From: an uncultured Pedosphaera sp.
Lineage (GTDB): Bacteria > Verrucomicrobiota > Verrucomicrobiia > Limisphaerales > Pedosphaeraceae
Direction: 5' to 3'
NCBI GenBank assembly: GCA_903930565.1
Contig: CAIYZC010000621.1
Span: forward strand, 1-38,134
Length of the DNA stretch: 38,134 nucleotides
The position numbers and the translations under genes are program-made. Of the stretch, positions 34,901 to 38,134 are shown one piece after another. Each line of letters begins with the position of its first letter. The stretch's first letter is position 1. A model generated the notes under the pieces. That model did not search any database and was not told the origin of the DNA. It worked only from the letters and a program-made list of their open reading frames with translations.

Positions 34901-35336
34901 CTTCGCGGATGGCATGGATAATATTGTCACCACGCAGAAACGCGTGGCGGAGAGCTACTTTGCCGATGGCAGCGTCGCTTGGGCTTGCCCGCCCCTGGCC
35001 GCTTTGTTGCACATCATGGCCTACGGCCACCATGAGGGCCGGGGGCTGCACAGCCCCGAATTCCGGGCCCTGTTCGGCCGGGAGCAACTCATGGCCAGCG
35101 ACTGGTACCAGGCCCGGTTGGAAGCCAAACAGCGCGGGGATATGAAACTTTGGCACACCCATGCCAACCATTTGCTGCGCTTTGAGCAAAGCCCCCATTA
35201 CAAAGAGGAAGCCCAACGCCTGCGCGTCCACGATCGGATGGAAGCGGCGTGGGAGGCTTACCACCAGGCGAAGGCTGCTGGTTATCTGGCCAAACTCCGC
35301 GGCACGATCGGGGTGCAGCCCCTGCCGCTCCGCTAA
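31911..35336 (+). CDS. Probable PPi-type phosphoenolpyruvate carboxykinase
   Basis: The length of this 1141-residue protein fits PPi-dependent PEP carboxykinase (about 1130-1150 residues, Entamoeba and Propionibacterium types). That enzyme interconverts PEP + CO2 + phosphate and oxaloacetate + pyrophosphate. The region CTVSGGGKSEISK (about residues 475-490) resembles a phosphate-binding loop. The stretch RSLAVFNPIHYLDYPELF, GKSPSTTGAGSEGALTKGPF (about 853-873) and VGPKVRVDHDVSLLIPEVW is the most strongly conserved-looking part and matches my memory of this family. No signal peptide or membrane segment is present. The assignment is from length and remembered motifs. The gene lies 4 bases after the transglutaminase gene, which is odd for a central-metabolism enzyme. 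Confidence 0.6.
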   Translation: METAAPSLRLTPSLIEGINLRLAMAGCPTFGQPQATQLSGLTAPLFARQKETMRILAEYLCPADRRVANFLNEYLYETGRKVKLPARTFVLDSPGLARMLSLPPDKDDFESAIMHSYRVRQGVLHNPANDRRTTVGVFHVAEGGLPIPDDKLAVPLGAFARLLELALQPPADLLRLPFTATQAQPAECFVSLLLRPVICPAVPGFTAEKSMEIRFFAPGNLVSNLDFVETIFGNAGDPFLPENDACLDSEHWSGHTGCIILAPHLTKVTKKALGLPSWEQADERRRRDGMCWRDENELYNNGSAFKVTARDENGVIVTVIADNYYGYCKKEVKTQISFAANLFGLCEEEHAGGALVYPSYDLGEEFHADQHVRDRGHNFAEVVQLCGAAMDVQPEGYAIDKRFPEIVYVPQDVRFDLQKQLITWPKPEGGTGSLKLLADHIYVRPSGYKIQMEKPPGKRAWRLVGTVAEGTLCHKPCTVSGGGKSEISKPITDAIIQGPVFVADFGADFRLVAELVNGDYSERFLDPALNGKDHRKVLSSERSLGSVIKLFTPSEAEYSPKFNAWLRSQPQYLLELVFVVKRFYKAEWGRDWRDHFSVDIINGTPGNELKCDNRKLVSNFLRVGYAADGAWRVFGLRKDFHPATKLQMEDDITASIVVPTTALANLNPDYSNPSVKFVKNCEFRLFQRPDEAIHRGYDAQAESDLAQPDNFLSNFAPLTAADARALRQEAIGFVKFTDPMQRLIEASAEGGPPDYFVSSAHPRIVNGKPSKNPRYLQLRPDLVRPRDAYLAEMATRFQRRIPLSAPLHTPVNAVMPGRRNNPPETGVRSLAVFNPIHYLDYPELFMEVICSLTGKSPSTTGAGSEGALTKGPFNALPPIIDLNAALVSFVLTGYRAFVSAAGYVGPKVRVDHDVSLLIPEVWCRMAPEERDPAFLLAHGYLEACPDLVHEGKPVLASRLGYRMTSSFARTFFGRVFNHPHVVFTDEMLRPETQDLALFADGMDNIVTTQKRVAESYFADGSVAWACPPLAALLHIMAYGHHEGRGLHSPEFRALFGREQLMASDWYQARLEAKQRGDMKLWHTHANHLLRFEQSPHYKEEAQRLRVHDRMEAAWEAYHQAKAAGYLAKLRGTIGVQPLPLR

Positions 35337-35397
35337 TTCCGCCCCCGGCGAGCCCTCCTCCTCGGGGGGGCATTTGATCCGGTTGGCCTCAAAAATC

Positions 35398-35432
35398 AAA
35401 CGGCCGGCAAACTTTTGGTTCGCCGGCCGTTT
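35398..35432 (-). terminator. Rho-independent terminator of tRNA-Ala
   Basis: A perfect 11-bp stem (AAACGGCCGGC against GCCGGCCGTTT) encloses a 13-base loop. Read on the minus strand, the stem is followed by TGATTTTTGAGG, a usable T tract. It lies 9 bases beyond the 3' end of the tRNA. On the plus strand no T tract follows, so it is a poor terminator for the long operon arriving from the left. Confidence 0.75.
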
Positions 35433-35441
35433 CAAATTGTA

Positions 35442-35517
35442 TGGTGGAGCCGAGGGGAGTCGAACCCCTTACCTTCTCAATGCCATTGAGACGCTCTACC
35501 AGATGAGCTACGACCCC
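35442..35517 (-). tRNA. tRNA-Ala (anticodon GGC)
   Basis: This 76-base tRNA has an encoded 3' CCA. The acceptor stem pairs GGGGTCG with CGGCTCC and includes the G3:U70 wobble pair that marks alanine tRNAs. The D arm follows as TAGCTCATCTGGTAGAGC. The anticodon stem TCTCA/TGAGA holds the loop ATGGCAT with anticodon GGC (codon GCC), and the T arm contains GGTTCGACTCC. The gene has its own promoter upstream (35533-35561) and terminator downstream (35398-35432), so it is a single-gene unit antisense to its neighbours. Confidence 0.97.
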
Positions 35518-35532
35518 ATACGAGGTGCCAAG

Positions 35533-35561
35533 AATCTACGCAGTCCGCGGTCCGGCGTCAA
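35533..35561 (-). promoter_or_regulatory. Sigma-70-type promoter of tRNA-Ala
   Basis: Reading the minus strand, a -35 box TTGACG is followed by a 17-base spacer and a -10 box TAGATT, which ends 15 bases before the tRNA 5' end. Directly upstream of the -35 box are two A tracts (GAAAAAAACCGAAAAAATC at 35563-35581), spaced about one helical turn apart. They look like an UP element that binds the RNA polymerase alpha subunit, as is usual for stable RNA genes. Confidence 0.8.
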
Positions 35562-35770
35562 AGATTTTTTCGGTTTTTTTCGGAGGCCTCGCTGCGGGGG
35601 TTTTCGGGTGGGGCGATCCGCCTGCTGCGACCAATCCAACGGCTGCCGCCGCGGCCCGGCGCCGGGGCGCCTTTTCGTCACGGATCCGTCACCCGGGCGC
35701 CTTGCCCAATTCACATTCACGCCCTTGATCCCAGGCGGGCCGAACCGGTTAATCTACCCGGGGGTGGGGG

Positions 35771-37126
35771 ATGCCTCCTGCCCCGCACCCGATGCCCAGT
35801 AACCTTTCCCCATTCCGCCGCGAGGAATCGCCCGGCGCCCCGGATACCCCGGTGGCGCCCGGCTCCGATTGGCCCGTGTCGCCGCGCCGCGCATCGGTTT
35901 ACTTGGGCTGCGCCGTTTTGGGCTACATCGGAATCTACCTCTGCCGCAAAAACCTCTCGGTGGCCATCCCGATGATCCAACAGGATCTGGGGGTGACCAA
36001 GGCGCAGATCGGTGTCGTGGCCAGTTACAGCACGATCGCTTACGCCGTGGGGAAGATTTTCTTCGGCCCGATCATTGACCGGGTGGGCGGGCGCACTTGC
36101 TTCCTGTTCGCTTTGGCCATGGTCGCGCTGTTCGGCGCCGTGGGTGCGCTGTCGTTCTCCCTGCCGTTGCTCACCCTCTGCTACAGCGCCAACCGGTTCA
36201 CCGGCGCGGCGGGCTGGGGTTCCATGGTGAAGCAGGTGCCCGATTGGTTTCCCCAGCGCCACTTGGCCCTGGCCATGGCCATCCTCTCCCTCAGCTTCGT
36301 CTTCGGCGGCGTTGCTGCTTTGGTGGTGGCCGGCCGCATCGACGCCCTCACCGACCATAATTGGCGCGCGGTCATGGGGCTGCCCTCGGTGCTCCTCCTG
36401 GCCATTCTGTTCATCAGCTGGTTCGTGTTGCCCCGCCGCCCCGCCCCGCCCGTCCGACCGGCCTCCCCGGTCGGCGTCCCGGCCCCGGTCGCGCCGAACC
36501 GCCTCACCCAATTTCTGGCGCTGGCCGCCATCCCGCAGTTTTGGGTGGTTTGCGGGTTGAGTTTCCTGCTCACCCTCACGCGGGAAACCTTCAACACTTG
36601 GACGGTGGATTTCATCAAGACCGAGGGTGGGGGGGCGCTCACCACCGAAGTGGCCGCTTTTCTCAGCACCCCTTTCGATGCCGCCGGGGCCTTGGGCATC
36701 ATTCTCCTCGGCTGGATCCTTGACCGCCTCACCGCCGGCCGGCGCACCGCCTTGCTCTTCCTCACGCTGACGTTGCTCGCGGCTTTGATTTACGAGTTGC
36801 CGACGTTGTTGCATCAAGGGCTGACTTCGGCCATTGTGGCCATTGGCTTCATCGGCTTTATGTCCTACGGACCATACAGTTTGTTGGCCGGCATTTTGGC
36901 GTTGGAAATTCGCGGCCAGGAATATGTCGCCACGGTGGCGGGCTTTGTGGATGCTTCCGGCTACCTCGCCGGCATCATTTCCGGCTACTACTTCGGCCGC
37001 ATCCTGGACTCGGGCGGTTATCCGTTGGGCTTCCATTTTCTGGCCGGGGTCACGCTTCTGGCCGCCTTCTTTTCCCTCCTGCTCCGCCGTTCCCACCCCT
37101 CCCACCACCAGCCCGCCTCCCCATGA
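35771..37126 (+). CDS. MFS transporter, organophosphate:phosphate antiporter (GlpT/UhpT) type
   Basis: This 451-residue inner-membrane protein has about 12 predicted transmembrane helices in two six-helix halves. The loop between the halves is proline-rich (RRPAPPVRPASPVGVPAPVAPN, about residues 222-243). The first helix region YLGCAVLGYIGIYLCRKNLSVAIP matches the organophosphate:phosphate antiporter group (GlpT, UhpT, PgtP), which exchanges sugar phosphates or glycerol 3-phosphate for phosphate. RETFNTWTVDFIKTEG and GYYFGRILD support this. The ATG at 35771 is used; a Met at 35792 is possible. Its stop overlaps the start of the phosphodiesterase-type gene (ATGA at 37123-37126), suggesting uptake of a product the secreted enzyme releases. 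Confidence 0.88.
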   Translation: MPPAPHPMPSNLSPFRREESPGAPDTPVAPGSDWPVSPRRASVYLGCAVLGYIGIYLCRKNLSVAIPMIQQDLGVTKAQIGVVASYSTIAYAVGKIFFGPIIDRVGGRTCFLFALAMVALFGAVGALSFSLPLLTLCYSANRFTGAAGWGSMVKQVPDWFPQRHLALAMAILSLSFVFGGVAALVVAGRIDALTDHNWRAVMGLPSVLLLAILFISWFVLPRRPAPPVRPASPVGVPAPVAPNRLTQFLALAAIPQFWVVCGLSFLLTLTRETFNTWTVDFIKTEGGGALTTEVAAFLSTPFDAAGALGIILLGWILDRLTAGRRTALLFLTLTLLAALIYELPTLLHQGLTSAIVAIGFIGFMSYGPYSLLAGILALEIRGQEYVATVAGFVDASGYLAGIISGYYFGRILDSGGYPLGFHFLAGVTLLAAFFSLLLRRSHPSHHQPASP

Positions 37127-38040
37127 AATCGCTCCGCCGCTCCACTTTTCGCACTCTGGCCACCTGGGTATTGGCCGTCGCGCTCGTCGGCCCCGCCACC
37201 GCCCAAGTCCCCGGGGTCCGCCATGTGGTCATCATCGGTTGCGACGGCATGAGCCCCGACGGTCTGCGCCACGCGGCCATTCCGGAGCTGCAAAAACTGA
37301 TGCAAAACGGCGCGTTCACCCTCCACGCCCGCGGGGTCATGCCCACGGTGAGCAGTCCGAACTGGGCCTCCATGATCATGGGCGCGGGCCCCGAGCAGCA
37401 TGGCGTCACCTCGAACGAATGGGAGACCAACAAGTTCCAAATCGCCCCGGTCGTCGTTGGCTCCGGCGGCATGTTCCCCACCATTTTCGGACTGTTACGC
37501 GAACAACGGCCGCAATCCGTCATCACCTGTTTTCACGATTGGGACGGCTTCGGCCGCCTGTTCGAGCGTGCCGCGGCCGATTTGATTGAGCATCCCGCCG
37601 GTCCCACCAACACCATCGAGCGCGCCATTGGGGCCTTCAAAGACCGCCATCCCACCTTCACCTTCATCCATTTGGATCATGTGGACGACGCCGGCCACCA
37701 CTCCGGGCACGGCACCCCCGAGTATTACGCCGCCATCGGCGTCGCCGACCAACTGATCGGCCGCGCCATTCAGGGCCTGAAAGACGCCGGCATGTGGGAG
37801 CAGACCATCCTGCTCGTCACCGCGGACCACGGCGGCAAGGGCAAAGGCCACGGCGGCGCCACGATGGCGGAATTGGAAATCCCTTGGATTCTTCACGGCC
37901 CCGGGGTTGCTCATGGGCGCGAACTCACCACGCCGGTCAATACGTACGACACCGCCGTGGCCGTCGCCTACGTTTTTGGCCTCAAAACCCCCTCCGTCTG
38001 GATCGGCAAGCCCGTCGCCGAAGCCTTTTCCCAGCCGTAA
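37123..38040 (+). CDS. Exported alkaline phosphatase-family hydrolase (nucleotide pyrophosphatase/phosphodiesterase-like)
   Basis: This 305-residue protein has a signal peptide (MKSLRRSTFRTLATWVLAVALVGPATAQ). A type I phosphodiesterase/nucleotide pyrophosphatase domain follows. Metal and nucleophile segments are HVVIIGCDGMSPDGLRH (Asp), GVMPTVSSPNWASMIMG (Thr/Ser nucleophile region), HLDHVDDAGHHSGHG (Asp, His) and LVTADHGGKGKGHGG (Asp, His). It is shorter than many family members but all metal-site blocks are present. It acts in the periplasm or outside the cell. It is coupled by an ATGA overlap to an organophosphate transporter gene, so a phosphodiester or phosphomonoester such as a glycerophosphodiester is the likely kind of substrate. 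The exact one cannot be read. Confidence 0.88.
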   Translation: MKSLRRSTFRTLATWVLAVALVGPATAQVPGVRHVVIIGCDGMSPDGLRHAAIPELQKLMQNGAFTLHARGVMPTVSSPNWASMIMGAGPEQHGVTSNEWETNKFQIAPVVVGSGGMFPTIFGLLREQRPQSVITCFHDWDGFGRLFERAAADLIEHPAGPTNTIERAIGAFKDRHPTFTFIHLDHVDDAGHHSGHGTPEYYAAIGVADQLIGRAIQGLKDAGMWEQTILLVTADHGGKGKGHGGATMAELEIPWILHGPGVAHGRELTTPVNTYDTAVAVAYVFGLKTPSVWIGKPVAEAFSQP

Positions 38041-38134
38041 AATCGGCCGTGAATCCGGCCCGGTAATCGAACCTTGAATCCTTCGCCCGTTCGGGCGTCC
38101 AATCCCCCTCATGGATCTTGCTTGTTATGTACTC

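Noticed and set aside
32427-35435. Long open frame (1002 codons) antisense to the PPi-PEPCK-like gene
   Set aside because: Shadow of a GC-rich coding region: it runs opposite a protein with clear conserved blocks, contains no recognisable motif and overlaps it over its whole length.
38084-38134. Short hairpin and a possible new gene start (ATG at 38111, MDLACYVL)
   Set aside because: There is no T tract after the stem, no ribosome binding site before the ATG, and only eight codons before the window ends.

Overview
The window is GC-rich, densely coded bacterial DNA. Several gene families point to Verrucomicrobiota, perhaps a Pedosphaera- or Limisphaera-like lineage: a Planctomycete-type cytochrome (PSCyt1/DUF1549/DUF1553) gene paired with DUF1501, a Tat-exported sugar-isomerase-like TIM barrel, a GxxExxY protein inside an inverted 'CACAGAG' repeat, and a probable PPi-type PEP carboxykinase. 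This placement is inferred from gene content; there is no rRNA marker. No gene-free stretch exceeds about 255 bases.

Left end (1-5232, minus strand): the start of ribulose-phosphate 3-epimerase, a small membrane protein, a DUF1501 protein and a 1020-residue PSCyt protein. The last three lie within 5 bases of each other.

Positions 5445-11872 hold the most intriguing locus: homologues of the uncharacterised Salmonella STM4011-STM4015 set. An LRR protein (STM4015-like) and an ATP-grasp-like protein (STM4014-like) run on the plus strand. They converge on a minus-strand operon of an alkaline-phosphatase-superfamily hydrolase (STM4013-like), two radical SAM enzymes (STM4012-like and STM4011-like), a 110-residue unknown and a second, unrelated leucine-rich protein ending in a DUF6745-like domain. 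I read this as an undescribed modification or biosynthetic system.

Positions 11962-19214 (minus strand): the redox regulator Rex, a Tat-exported hydroxypyruvate-isomerase-like protein, an unknown membrane-anchored protein, malate synthase, (S)-ureidoglycine aminohydrolase and allantoate amidohydrolase. The last three would take purine-derived allantoate through ureidoglycolate and glyoxylate towards malate. A Pro/Gly-rich exported protein follows.

Positions 19374-22288: a HAD phosphatase, an FmdB-type zinc ribbon, a GxxExxY (PD-(D/E)XK-like) gene between perfect 32-bp inverted repeats, and a LarA-family nickel-pincer racemase.

Positions 22524-35336 form one tight plus-strand run. It has two parallel sets of circularly permuted ATP-grasp, alpha-E and transglutaminase-like functions: first as three proteins with the transglutaminase fused to DUF2126, then as an ATP-grasp/alpha-E fusion plus a separate transglutaminase. 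It ends in an 1141-residue protein that looks like PPi-dependent PEP carboxykinase. The ATP-grasp/alpha-E/transglutaminase association is known from comparative genomics as a predicted peptide-tagging or amidoligase system.

Right end: tRNA-Ala(GGC) on the minus strand with a clear promoter and terminator, then a translationally coupled pair of an organophosphate:phosphate antiporter-type MFS transporter and an exported phosphodiesterase-type hydrolase.
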